Source of the DNA: CAZFHA01 sp964518595
GTDB taxonomy: Bacteria; Bacillota; Clostridia; Saccharofermentanales; Saccharofermentanaceae
Assembly: GCA_964518595.1 (NCBI GenBank)
Contig: CAZFHA010000001.1
Coordinates: forward strand, 310,001 to 374,000
Reading direction: 5' to 3'
DNA: 64,000 bases
Shown here: positions 1 through 7,412 of the stretch, piece by piece
How positions within the stretch are numbered: position 1 is the first letter of the stretch
How the letters are laid out: each line of letters starts with the position of its first letter
The notes under the pieces: model-generated
The model's database searches: none
Told to the model about the DNA's origin: nothing
What the model saw: only the letters and a program-made list of their open reading frames with translations
Translations under genes and position numbers: made by a program

Positions 1-627
1 AGACCCATTTTCAGCATGAATCTCTGCTTCATATTCAATACCGTTAGCAGTAAAATCAAGCTCATACTGTGGGATTGTATTATCCCTGTCGAACTCTGTT
101 TTTGTAAAACTTACCTCAGAGGCTGACAAACCGGCTTTTTCTAATGCAATGGCTTGAGCCTCTTCCAAAGTGATATATTCTTGCTTTAGATCGGGAGTTG
201 CAGCAAGATTTTGCTCATTATCATCTATTTCATAGGCTAGAATTTCACCGGTTTTAGCATCGATTTTATATTCGAATTTTTGTTTGCCATAGTAAAAATC
301 TACTTCAAAAATCTGACGACCATCATCCTGTTGCTTCTGGACTTGCAAATTCGTTACATCAGCTTCTTTGCGGCCGGCATGTTCCAAGGCAATTGCCGTG
401 GCACGGCTCTCATCCAAAACCGCCTCTGACGCAGCCGAGTTCTGTCCCTTGGTATCCGCTTTACTTTCGCTCTCTGTGTTTTTTCTACTGCTCTCTGAAC
501 TATCTTTTGAGGCAGTGCTCTGCCGCTCCGTTTCACTTCTGGATTCCTTCTCAGAGTTACGGGTACAGCCACCAATAGCGATAGCGCTCAAAATAGCTAG
601 TATGACAATTGCGATTTTCTTTTTCAT
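1..627 (-). CDS. PepSY-domain lipoprotein (C-terminus cut by window edge)
   Basis: The frame is open from an ATG at 627 (AGGAGA ribosome site just upstream) to the window edge, giving 209 residues without a stop. A lipoprotein signal ends in a lipobox with Cys at about residue 21 (IAIGGC). A Ser/Glu/Lys-rich linker follows to about residue 65. Two PepSY-like units come next, each with the ALExAG helix followed by a beta-hairpin (about 68-125 and 145-209). PepSY domains are extracytoplasmic and are thought to inhibit proteases or bind ligands. The gene follows the histidine kinase gene on the same strand after about 105 bp, so it is probably the third gene of that operon and may modulate or be an output of the sensor. 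The true C-terminus is not visible. Confidence 0.85.
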   Translation of the reverse strand, partial: MKKKIAIVILAILSAIAIGGCTRNSEKESRSETERQSTASKDSSESSRKNTESESKADTKGQNSAASEAVLDESRATAIALEHAGRKEADVTNLQVQKQQDDGRQIFEVDFYYGKQKFEYKIDAKTGEILAYEIDDNEQNLAATPDLKQEYITLEEAQAIALEKAGLSASEVSFTKTEFDRDNTIPQYELDFTANGIEYEAEIHAENGS

Positions 628-732
628 TTTTAAAATCTCCTCTTAACTTGTTGTCGATAATTCTATTGTAATAAACTAACATTAGAGAAAGATTAGAAGC
701 CGAATTTAACCGCTACAAAGCCATTATAATTG

Positions 733-2082
733 CTACTCTTTTAGGAGGTGAACGCTAAAGAGGCTGCCACCTCCCGGCTGACTTTCAACCCTAATCCGCC
801 CACCATGAGCCAAAACAATAGCTTTAACCAGAGCTAAGCCTAATCCGAACCCCGTACTCTTACCGGAGCTTCGGGCAGGATCAACTCTATAAAATCGATT
901 CCAAATCTGGTTGATGTGCTTGGCATCAATGCCAATGCCGTTATCTTCTACCCTGAGTATAATTTCTCGATCTTGGGCTTGTAAGCTTACTCTAACCCAG
1001 CCACCGGATTTACCGTAGCGGTACGCATTTTGTATCAGATTTTCGATCAGTTGACGTAGCAAAACTTTATCTGCCAGCAGGTAGACATTTGGCTCAATAG
1101 CTGTTGATAATTGAATTTCTTTTTCATTCAGTTCCTGAAAATCTTGGCACACTGCCTCCAAGAGCTGGCTCAGATTACATTTTTCTACTTTCAGAGACTC
1201 TGTCTGCTGTTCTATCCGCGTAAATCGAAGTAAGGCTTCTGTAAGCCTAGCCATTCTGTAGCCTTGCTTTTGAATCGCCCCTACTACCTCGTAAAGAGCT
1301 TCCTTGTCCTCAGCATTTTCAAAAGCATACTCGCATTGTGCCAGAATTGTTGCTACCGGTGTGCGCAGTTCGTGGGCTGCATCTGCAGTAAAATTTTGCT
1401 CAGCTTCAAAGTTTTCTTCTAATCGAGCGAACATTTGATTAAAGGCTTCTGCTAATTGGTGCAACTCATCACGCCCTGCATCCAGTGGAATTCGTTTGCT
1501 TAGGTCTCCACCCTTCTCAATAGCTAACGCAGTATCACGAATTTTTTGAATTGGTTGAAGAGAACCTTTGGCAATCAAATACCCTCCTACTACGGCGATG
1601 ACTAGTAGCAGTGGGAAAACAATCATAGCCGATTGAATTATCGTAGAAGTGGAAAGCATCTGGCTATCAATGGTAAAACTTCGTAGCCATAGGCTCTCCT
1701 CATCCTCCGTAATCAAAATATCGTAAACGAAATAGTTATCTTCATCAATTTTGATCTCGTGGAGTTTTTGATCTTCAAAAGGTAAGCTCAATATCGCCTC
1801 CGGTGGACGCTGCCCATACAAAAGCTCCCCTGCTTCATTAAATACGAGGCTGGTTATCCCTTGTCTTGCAGTGGAAAACTCCTCTTCCAACTCAAGCTGC
1901 CGATCATCTAGCTCAAGGGCGTGACTATTCTTTTCCGCTATCTCAACGAGTAGCTCCCGCCTTCCATTATCACTAATTGACATAGAAATCAGCACCACTG
2001 TCATGCCAATTACTAGACTAGACAAGATCATAAATAATGTAAACCATAAGGTTATTCTAATTTTAATAGATAGATTTTTCAT
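733..2082 (-). CDS. Sensor histidine kinase, HAMP/HisKA/HATPase type
   Basis: A 449-residue membrane sensor. One N-terminal transmembrane helix (about 10-32), an extracytoplasmic segment of about 115 residues and a second helix (about 150-172) are followed by HAMP, then HisKA with the phospho-acceptor motif HELRTPVATI. The HATPase domain has the N box (ENLIQNAYRYG), the G1 box (DNGIGID) and the GFGLGLALVK lid. It would autophosphorylate and pass phosphate to the response regulator encoded just upstream; the two genes overlap by 4 bp, a sign of translational coupling. The sensed signal cannot be read from the sequence. A PepSY lipoprotein gene follows, as in several envelope-stress or cation-sensing systems of Gram-positives. 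Architecture is certain, stimulus unknown. Confidence 0.93.
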   Translation of the reverse strand: MKNLSIKIRITLWFTLFMILSSLVIGMTVVLISMSISDNGRRELLVEIAEKNSHALELDDRQLELEEEFSTARQGITSLVFNEAGELLYGQRPPEAILSLPFEDQKLHEIKIDEDNYFVYDILITEDEESLWLRSFTIDSQMLSTSTIIQSAMIVFPLLLVIAVVGGYLIAKGSLQPIQKIRDTALAIEKGGDLSKRIPLDAGRDELHQLAEAFNQMFARLEENFEAEQNFTADAAHELRTPVATILAQCEYAFENAEDKEALYEVVGAIQKQGYRMARLTEALLRFTRIEQQTESLKVEKCNLSQLLEAVCQDFQELNEKEIQLSTAIEPNVYLLADKVLLRQLIENLIQNAYRYGKSGGWVRVSLQAQDREIILRVEDNGIGIDAKHINQIWNRFYRVDPARSSGKSTGFGLGLALVKAIVLAHGGRIRVESQPGGGSLFSVHLLKE

Positions 2083-2753
2083 GAGTCATCCCTTAAACTA
2101 TAGCCCACTCCACGAACCGTTTGGATTAACTTTTTCTCATGACCATCGTCAATTTTTTTGCGCAAATAAGTAATATAAACATCCACAAGATTGGTGCCGC
2201 CATCATAATTATAACTCCAAACATTATCTTCAATTTTCTGGCGAGAAAGAACCTTATTTTTATTTCGAATCAAGAACTCTAGCAGGGCATATTCCCTGGA
2301 AGTAAGACTTATCGTCTCCCCGGCTCTCACTACTTGATGGCTTTCAACATCTAAGGTCAAATCAGCCACTGCATACTGGTTAGTAGAATTCTGGGAAACT
2401 GTTCTTGTAACAGCACGAATGCGAGCCATCAGCTCATCAAAGGCAAAGGGTTTGACCAGATAATCATTAGCTCCGGCATCAAGCCCTTTCACTCGATCGG
2501 AAATAGCATCCCGAGCAGTCAAAAAAATCACTGGTGTGAGATTACCGGCGGCTCTCAACGCTCTAAGCACTTCAATCCCATTCAATACAGGCATCATAAT
2601 ATCTAAAATTGCCACGTCATAGGTGGAAAGAGATAAGTAATCCAAAGCTGCTTTCCCATCAAAACAGCCCTCGACCAATAGACCGTCTGCCCTTAATTTT
2701 TTTACAATGATGTCGTGTAAATCACGATCATCCTCAGCTAGTAGTATTCTCAT
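2079..2753 (-). CDS. OmpR/PhoB-family response regulator
   Basis: 224 residues. The N-terminal receiver domain (about 1-115) has the acidic pair (AEDDRD), the phospho-acceptor Asp in the stretch AILDIMMP, the switch Thr in FLTARD and the conserved Lys in LVKPF. The C-terminal winged helix (about 125-222) has the OmpR pattern SREYALLEFL and ends in VRGVGY, which is typical of PhoB-type DNA binding. It is first in a three-gene operon with the kinase (4-bp overlap) and the PepSY lipoprotein. Targets are unknown; autoregulation of this operon is usual for the family. Confidence 0.94.
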   Translation of the reverse strand: MRILLAEDDRDLHDIIVKKLRADGLLVEGCFDGKAALDYLSLSTYDVAILDIMMPVLNGIEVLRALRAAGNLTPVIFLTARDAISDRVKGLDAGANDYLVKPFAFDELMARIRAVTRTVSQNSTNQYAVADLTLDVESHQVVRAGETISLTSREYALLEFLIRNKNKVLSRQKIEDNVWSYNYDGGTNLVDVYITYLRKKIDDGHEKKLIQTVRGVGYSLRDDS

Positions 2754-2872
2754 AAATATTCTCCTAGCTTATTATAACAAGCTTTTATTAAAGCCGCATT
2801 AGAAACCTACTATTGAAGAGTAAGGCCAACTGGTTAATTCAGACCTATTGAATTGTGCCTTGAAGCATCTAC

Positions 2873-3418
2873 TTAATTAGTATTTTTCTTCTCTATGCCA
2901 TCAAAATATTTTTCTAAGTTTTCCGGTAATGAGTATGGTAGACATTCAGTATCCTTCGTTGTCTCACTATAAATCGTCCTAAGAATTGCGTCTATTAGCA
3001 TAGCTTTCGGGGGCTCATTGTAGTCATTATTATTGTAGACAAATGTTCTACAATCAACATCGTGGCCACTTAAAGAGCTACAACATCCACAAGCGTTTTC
3101 CTTTACCTCTAAGGCGATATCTTTCTTATTTACCCGGATAGTTGGCGAACTTAGGAACTCATATTTATAAGCTAATTCTCTGGTAGTTATGTTTATTTTA
3201 TTTAAAACTATTTTATATCCCATGGCTTCTAGAACCGGTGTAACTACTTTAGTAGCATCTTCTAAATTATCTTCAGTTCCTTGGCACCTATCACAGACAG
3301 TCAAATCAAGATATAGAAAATCTATTATTACTTCCTTATTTGAATCGCATATACAACTATTGCTCTTGCAGTTACACTCTTCAGAAATCTGATTTTTAGG
3401 ATTATTTACGTCAAACAT
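2873..3418 (-). CDS. DUF2703-like cysteine-rich thioredoxin-fold protein
   Basis: 181 residues, predicted cytoplasmic. The N-terminus is Cys-rich (ECNCKSNSCIC), suggesting metal or thiol chemistry. A thioredoxin-like domain follows with a CxxC (CDRCQG, about residues 43-48), a strand-helix pattern ending in the cis-Pro-like SSPTIRV, and a second Cys cluster (CGCCSSLSGHDVDC). This matches DUF2703 proteins, which have no firm biochemical role. Relatives tend to lie near metal or thiol stress genes, which is context only. The gene stands alone. The ribosome site upstream of the ATG is weak (AAAGGCAGAG). A 7-bp inverted repeat at 3585-3604 lies about 170 bp upstream. Confidence 0.75.
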   Translation of the reverse strand: MFDVNNPKNQISEECNCKSNSCICDSNKEVIIDFLYLDLTVCDRCQGTEDNLEDATKVVTPVLEAMGYKIVLNKINITTRELAYKYEFLSSPTIRVNKKDIALEVKENACGCCSSLSGHDVDCRTFVYNNNDYNEPPKAMLIDAILRTIYSETTKDTECLPYSLPENLEKYFDGIEKKNTN

Positions 3419-3584
3419 AAGGGTACTCTGCCTTTCATATGAAGCTAATTAATCTCCAACTTGCCATACTTTCTAGCGAACCTTAAGCAACTCTAGATTT
3501 CAATCATATTTTCCCTAAAAGAATAAAGTTTTTTCTGAACTCCAGGAGATCCACCAATTTTAATTTAGTGTCACTATACTCTTC

Positions 3585-3604
3585 ACATTGAAAATTGTCA
3601 ATGT
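3585..3604. promoter_or_regulatory. Inverted repeat between DUF2703 gene and marR
   Basis: ACATTGA and TCAATGT form perfect 7-bp arms separated by 6 bp (AAATTG). The element sits between two divergent genes and has no T-run, so it looks like a protein-binding site rather than a terminator. Which regulator binds is unknown. Confidence 0.4.
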
Positions 3605-3665
3605 AATAATGTGATTTTCGCTTTGAAAACTCCACGGTATCTTGCCCAAATTTTTGCTACCCGCC

Positions 3666-3694
3666 TTGACATTATTACTAACTAGTAATATACT
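3666..3694 (+). promoter_or_regulatory. marR promoter with embedded operator; leaderless start likely
   Basis: A consensus TTGACA (3666-3671) is separated by 17 bp from TATACT (3689-3694). The inverted repeat TTACTA-AC-TAGTAA (3675-3688) fills the spacer. A bound MarR dimer there would block RNA polymerase, giving autorepression. The predicted transcription start, about 7 bp after the -10, falls at the ATG (3701). No Shine-Dalgarno sequence precedes that ATG, so the mRNA is probably leaderless. Confidence 0.75.
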
Positions 3695-3700
3695 GCAAAC

Positions 3701-4135
3701 ATGGAAACGAAATATGATGAAAACCAGAACCAAAATTTAAAACTTGTTATCGGTCTTAACCGTACCGTTAACGACCTAAGTCGTCGTTCACAGGCAATCT
3801 TTAAGCAGCACGGCTTAACAACCATGCAGTTTTCCGTTCTGGAGGTGCTTTATCATAAAGGGTCTCTCAAGACTGGCGAAATCATTGAAAAAGCCCTCTC
3901 CACCGGCGGTAACATGACCGTAGTAATTCAGAATTTGCTTCGGGCAAAAATGATCTACCGTCAGGCTGACCCGAAGGATTGCCGAGCTTATGTTATATCT
4001 ATAACCGAATTAGGCAGGCAAAAGATTGAGGAGATTTTTCCAGAACACTTAATTGATCTGGATAATTTTTTTCATAAATTGGGGTCGGAAGAAAAGGCAC
4101 AGCTCTTAGCACTACTAAAGAAAATTAAAGACTAA
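3701..4135 (+). CDS. MarR-family transcriptional regulator
   Basis: 144 residues, the usual MarR length. The winged helix-turn-helix occupies about residues 35-110: TTMQFSVLEVLYHKG, then a recognition helix near KALSTGGNMTVVIQNLL, then a wing with DPKDCRAYVISITELG, where the Asp-Arg pair of MarR proteins is recognisable. Terminal helices would form the dimer. An inverted repeat in its own promoter recurs upstream of the adjacent pirin gene, so it probably represses both itself and the pirin-nitroreductase pair. This neighbourhood fits the MarR/DUF24-like sensors of quinones, phenolics or oxidants, but no ligand can be assigned. There is no Shine-Dalgarno; the start coincides with the predicted transcription start. 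Confidence 0.9.
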   Translation: METKYDENQNQNLKLVIGLNRTVNDLSRRSQAIFKQHGLTTMQFSVLEVLYHKGSLKTGEIIEKALSTGGNMTVVIQNLLRAKMIYRQADPKDCRAYVISITELGRQKIEEIFPEHLIDLDNFFHKLGSEEKAQLLALLKKIKD

Positions 4136-4155
4136 GCTCTTTTTTTATACGCTTA

Positions 4156-4169
4156 TTACTAACTAGTAA
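4156..4169 (+). promoter_or_regulatory. Second copy of the MarR operator, upstream of pirin gene
   Basis: TTACTA-AC-TAGTAA is identical to the 14-bp site in the marR promoter, and the match extends into flanking bases (ATTACTAACTAGTAATAT). It ends 46 bp before the pirin ATG. A -10-like TATAAC follows directly (4170-4175), with no good -35. Repetition of a whole near-palindrome in front of two adjacent genes is strong evidence for one regulator. Confidence 0.75.
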
Positions 4170-4215
4170 TATAACTGATATACATCTCGCACGACCAGCA
4201 GATAAGGAGAAAACC

Positions 4216-4977
4216 ATGATAGAAATTATCAAAAGATCAGACCTCGGTCATGTGAAGCATGGTTGGTTAGACACCCTTCATCATTTTTCCTTCGCAAGCT
4301 ATTACAACCCGGATAAAATGGGTTTTGGAATCTTACGAGTGATAAATGATGACCTGGTATCTCCCCATCAGGGCTTCGATACCCATCCCCATGCCAATAT
4401 GGAAATTATCTCCTATGTAGTTTCAGGAAAGCTCACCCACGGAGACAGTATGCAGAATCTCAGAACCATCACTCGAGGACAAGTGCAATACATGAGTGCT
4501 GGAACCGGTGTATGGCATAGCGAAAAGAACCAGGCTGATGAGCCTCTTCGTTTCATCCAAATTTGGGTACTACCTAATCAGCAGAATCTAACCCCAGCTT
4601 ATGGAGATGTGCCCCTGGCCTGGGAAGAGCGAATTGACCGTTGGCTACCACTAGCCTCTGGCCAAGCAAACAGTCCTGCGCCCATAAAAGTACATGGAGA
4701 CATTAATCTTTTTGCCACAGAAATTTCAGCTGGAAAAAGTTTGGATTTCCAAGTTGATGCTCAGCGTCAAGTCTACTTACTCCTTCTGGAAGGCGATGCC
4801 CAGATCCAGAGCATAGAACAGAAACTTGACCCGGTCAAAAGCAAAGATAATAATCCTGTAACCGCCTATACCCTGCTGCCTCATGAGGCACTCACAGCCA
4901 CTGATGAATTGTTGTCCATCCAGACCCAGTCTGGTGCACATATTTTACTATTTGAAATGAATAAATCGATAAATTAA
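4216..4977 (+). CDS. Pirin-family bicupin protein (YhhW-like)
   Basis: 253 residues, standard for bacterial pirins. The N-terminal cupin holds the metal site of the family: the pattern FDTHPHANMEII gives two His and a Glu, with the fourth ligand in the following GTGVWHSE stretch. The C-terminal cupin (about 150-250) has lost these ligands, as is normal. Pirins such as E. coli YhhW oxidise flavonols like quercetin in vitro; others are redox-sensing cofactors. The start follows AAGGAG by 7 bp. It forms a two-gene unit with a nitroreductase-like gene 12 bp downstream, under the MarR operator, which suggests a response to phenolic or quinone electrophiles (inference). Confidence 0.88.
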   Translation: MIEIIKRSDLGHVKHGWLDTLHHFSFASYYNPDKMGFGILRVINDDLVSPHQGFDTHPHANMEIISYVVSGKLTHGDSMQNLRTITRGQVQYMSAGTGVWHSEKNQADEPLRFIQIWVLPNQQNLTPAYGDVPLAWEERIDRWLPLASGQANSPAPIKVHGDINLFATEISAGKSLDFQVDAQRQVYLLLLEGDAQIQSIEQKLDPVKSKDNNPVTAYTLLPHEALTATDELLSIQTQSGAHILLFEMNKSIN

Positions 4978-4989
4978 AGGAGTATCCCT

Positions 4990-5589
4990 ATGTCAAAAGA
5001 ATTCTTACAAGCCATTAAAACCCGGCGTACCCATTATGGTCTCAGCAATCAAATTACACTGTCTCAAGATACGGTAAATAAAATCGTCGAAGAAGCACTT
5101 CTTCATACCCCCTCCGCCTTCCATTCTCAAAGTGCACGAGTCGTAGTCTTATGGGAGCAACAACACTTGCAGTTATGGCAGATCGTTGAAGATAGTTTAG
5201 CCCCTCTGGTGCCTGCCGATAGTTTTCCGGCGACGAAAGAAAAGATTAGTAGCTTTGCTCAAGGGGTTGGTACCATTCTCTTTTTTGAGGATAAAAAAGT
5301 AGTAGAGCATTTGCAAGCACAGTTCCCAGCCTACAGTGACAATTTTCCCATCTGGGCGCAGCAAGCTAATGGTATGCTTCAGTCCACCATCTGGACGGCT
5401 CTTAGCCTAGAGGGATTGGGAGCTTCCGTTCAACATTATAACCCCCTGATTGACCAGGGAGTAAAAGGCAGATGGCAGCTTCCAGAGTCTTGGCAACTAG
5501 TCGCTCAAATGCCCTTTGGTACCCCCACCGGCGAGGTCTCTCCAAAAGAATTTCAACCAATCGCTGAAAGACTGAAAATCTTTAACTAA
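4990..5589 (+). CDS. Nitroreductase-family flavoprotein (Frm2/Hbn1-like)
   Basis: 199 residues, the length of the short nitroreductase subgroup that includes yeast Frm2/Hbn1. The FMN-binding start (AIKTRRTHYGL) and the helix HTPSAFHSQSARVVV match that subgroup. The central GLGASVQHYNPLID stretch is its second hallmark. These enzymes are FMN- and NAD(P)H-dependent and reduce nitroaromatics or quinones. It lies 12 bp after the pirin gene with its own AGGAG site, and is probably co-repressed by the MarR protein. The physiological substrate is unknown. Confidence 0.87.
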   Translation: MSKEFLQAIKTRRTHYGLSNQITLSQDTVNKIVEEALLHTPSAFHSQSARVVVLWEQQHLQLWQIVEDSLAPLVPADSFPATKEKISSFAQGVGTILFFEDKKVVEHLQAQFPAYSDNFPIWAQQANGMLQSTIWTALSLEGLGASVQHYNPLIDQGVKGRWQLPESWQLVAQMPFGTPTGEVSPKEFQPIAERLKIFN

Positions 5590-5594
5590 TCCCC

Positions 5595-5626
5595 TTGACT
5601 TAGGGTCAGCTCTGCCCTAAAATAAT
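5595..5626 (+). promoter_or_regulatory. Promoter with inverted-repeat operator for the cupin/isomerase gene
   Basis: TTGACT (5595-5600), a 17-bp spacer and TAAAAT (5618-5623). The arms TTAGGG (5600-5605) and CCCTAA (5615-5620) flank the spacer symmetrically. The alternative -10 AATAAT (5621-5626) would give a 20-bp spacer, as in MerR-family promoters. Either way a dimeric regulator is implied. No MerR gene is in the window. Confidence 0.55.
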
Positions 5627-5687
5627 CCTACAATTGTTATATATCTTTGATAATAATACATATGGATTTATGAAAGGTGGAGAGACG

Positions 5688-6212
5688 ATGATTACAGCAG
5701 ATGAGAGACTTGATGTGAGCCAAAAGGCACTTGATCTATTTGCCAAAGCCGGGATAATCTTGACCTCTGAAGAGAAAGCCAACTTGGAGATTGCTGATTT
5801 TGGTCTAAGCGATATCTATCATACTGGCCTGGAGATAATTACTTATGTTAATACCCAGCGCTGTTGTGCTAAGGAGCTGGCTCTCATGCCGGGGCAGACC
5901 TGCCCCCAGCATCGTCATCCGCCTTTCGATGATTACGCTGGCAAGGAAGAAACCTTCCGTTGCCGCTACGGTACCGTTTATCTTTATGTAACCGGTGAAA
6001 GTACACCGAACCCAGGGGCTACTCCTCCTAGCGGTGTCTACAATGTCTTCCATGAAGTGAAGCTTAATCCCGGAGAGCAGTACACCTTAGAGCCTAACAC
6101 TTGGCATTGGTTTCAGGCCGGACCTGAGGGTGCTGTAGTTTCAGAATTTAGCACCAAGAGTGTAGATGAGCGGGACATTTTCATCGATGAGAAGATTCAG
6201 CGGGTTCCTTAA
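5688..6212 (+). CDS. D-lyxose ketol-isomerase-like cupin
   Basis: 174 residues from the ATG at 5688, chosen because GGTGGAGA lies just upstream; the longer frame from 5634 lacks a ribosome site. It is a single-domain cupin with metal-ligand motifs in order: CPQHRHPP, then the Glu in GKEETFRC, then the His in NTWHWFQAG. This matches D-lyxose isomerases, which interconvert D-lyxose and D-xylulose with Mn2+. The product could feed the xylulokinase encoded at 62.3-63.8 kb. The gene is monocistronic behind its own operator-containing promoter. D-mannose or other aldose activity is an alternative. Confidence 0.82.
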   Translation: MITADERLDVSQKALDLFAKAGIILTSEEKANLEIADFGLSDIYHTGLEIITYVNTQRCCAKELALMPGQTCPQHRHPPFDDYAGKEETFRCRYGTVYLYVTGESTPNPGATPPSGVYNVFHEVKLNPGEQYTLEPNTWHWFQAGPEGAVVSEFSTKSVDERDIFIDEKIQRVP

Positions 6213-6397
6213 AGTAGAGCAAGGCATTGTTTTGCCAAACAGTAGCAATTGAATCAGGCTGTCTTAGAAGCGCTAAGCGAGACGTCGCAAGAGCCTTTTA
6301 AGGCAGCCTATTTCTATTTGTCAGATAAAATATCCACTTGCTTTATTATCTCATCTTACGTTATGCTTTTTGGGTTATTTGCTTATAATTATAGAGA

Positions 6398-7339
6398 ATG
6401 CGAGTTTTCAATATGGATTACGAAAACTATCTGGAGCTTTACGAGGCAGTATACTTTTTCCATAGACTTAACTTGTTCCCTGCCAATATGAAGGATAAAG
6501 CTTTTTCTATACATAGGCTTTATGAACTACCAATACCAGCCAGTGTCGCCATAGCTATGGCAAGAATACTCGTGGTAAATCACTGCTTAACGATAGAGGG
6601 CAGCACCGTTATCCTCCAAGAAGAACAGCAGCAGAGACATAGCCATATTCTTACTAAGATTATTGGCAAAGATTCTTCGATGCACTAAAAAAACTTCTAT
6701 ACGCAAGCAATAACTACTGCCACTTTCTTTTTCGATCAACTAACGGTTGCTGAATACGAGCTCTACTCACGATATAATTATCAAACGACAGAAATAACCG
6801 GACGAAGGATTGCCCCTCTTCTGGATCTGTTCCAAAGCGATGTTCTCGAGCTAGGTGGTAATAGTGGCGGACTGGGCAGTGCGCTGCTTTCTCTCCAGCA
6901 GATCAATTCCTACACTATCCTTGACCGAAAAATTCCCTGCCAAGTGGGAAGAGAGCTGAATCAAAAAAACGCTGTTAAAATTAGATTTATTGAGGCAGAT
7001 ATTTTTGATCCTCTACCCACGAAGGCCACCTACGACTATATTATCCTGATGAATCTACTTCATGATTTTGACGATGAACACTGTCTCAAGATATTAACGA
7101 GCTGCACGAAAGTTTGTCACTGCCAGACAAGCTTTATCCTAATCGAAGATACTTTACTTCAAGAGTTTAAACCTAAGGCCGCTATTATGCATGGCTTAAG
7201 ACTGGCCGTAGCCTGTAGGGGCGGGCGTCAAAGAACGATTTCAGAAATGGAAAAACTATTCGCTGCTATCAGCTACAAAGTCGCTGCACACATTCCGATT
7301 GACACCGTTCATAGCATGACGATTATGGAAGCAAAGTAA
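6398..7339 (+). pseudogene. SAM-dependent O-methyltransferase-like gene interrupted by one TAA
   Basis: The frame runs for 314 codons from an ATG at 6398 (or 6413), with a single in-frame TAA at 6686-6688. Translation on both sides is protein-like and in the same frame. The N-terminal part (about 96 residues) is helical, like the dimerisation region of small-molecule O-methyltransferases. The C-terminal part has motif I as LELGGNSGGLGSALL, an acidic residue after the next strand, the DYIILMNLLHDFDDEHC stretch typical of the family, and an IEDTLL strand. UAA is not a known recoding codon, so this is a recent nonsense mutation, an assembly error, or two separately translated fragments. It lies downstream of the isomerase-like gene with a possible -10 (TATAAT) at 6384-6389. 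Confidence 0.7.
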
Positions 7340-7412
7340 ATATAGTCTGCTCTAACTTCCTGGATATAGCAAGAATGACTGCCCCAACTATAAGCTGAAG
7401 CAGTCACCTTTA

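Noticed and set aside
6249..6491. 80-codon frame ahead of the methyltransferase gene
   Set aside because: No ribosome site and no homology; it overlaps the better-supported frame from 6398.
6686..6688. TAA considered as a recoding codon in the methyltransferase gene
   Set aside because: UAA is not used for selenocysteine or pyrrolysine in known bacteria, and no recoding structure is evident.
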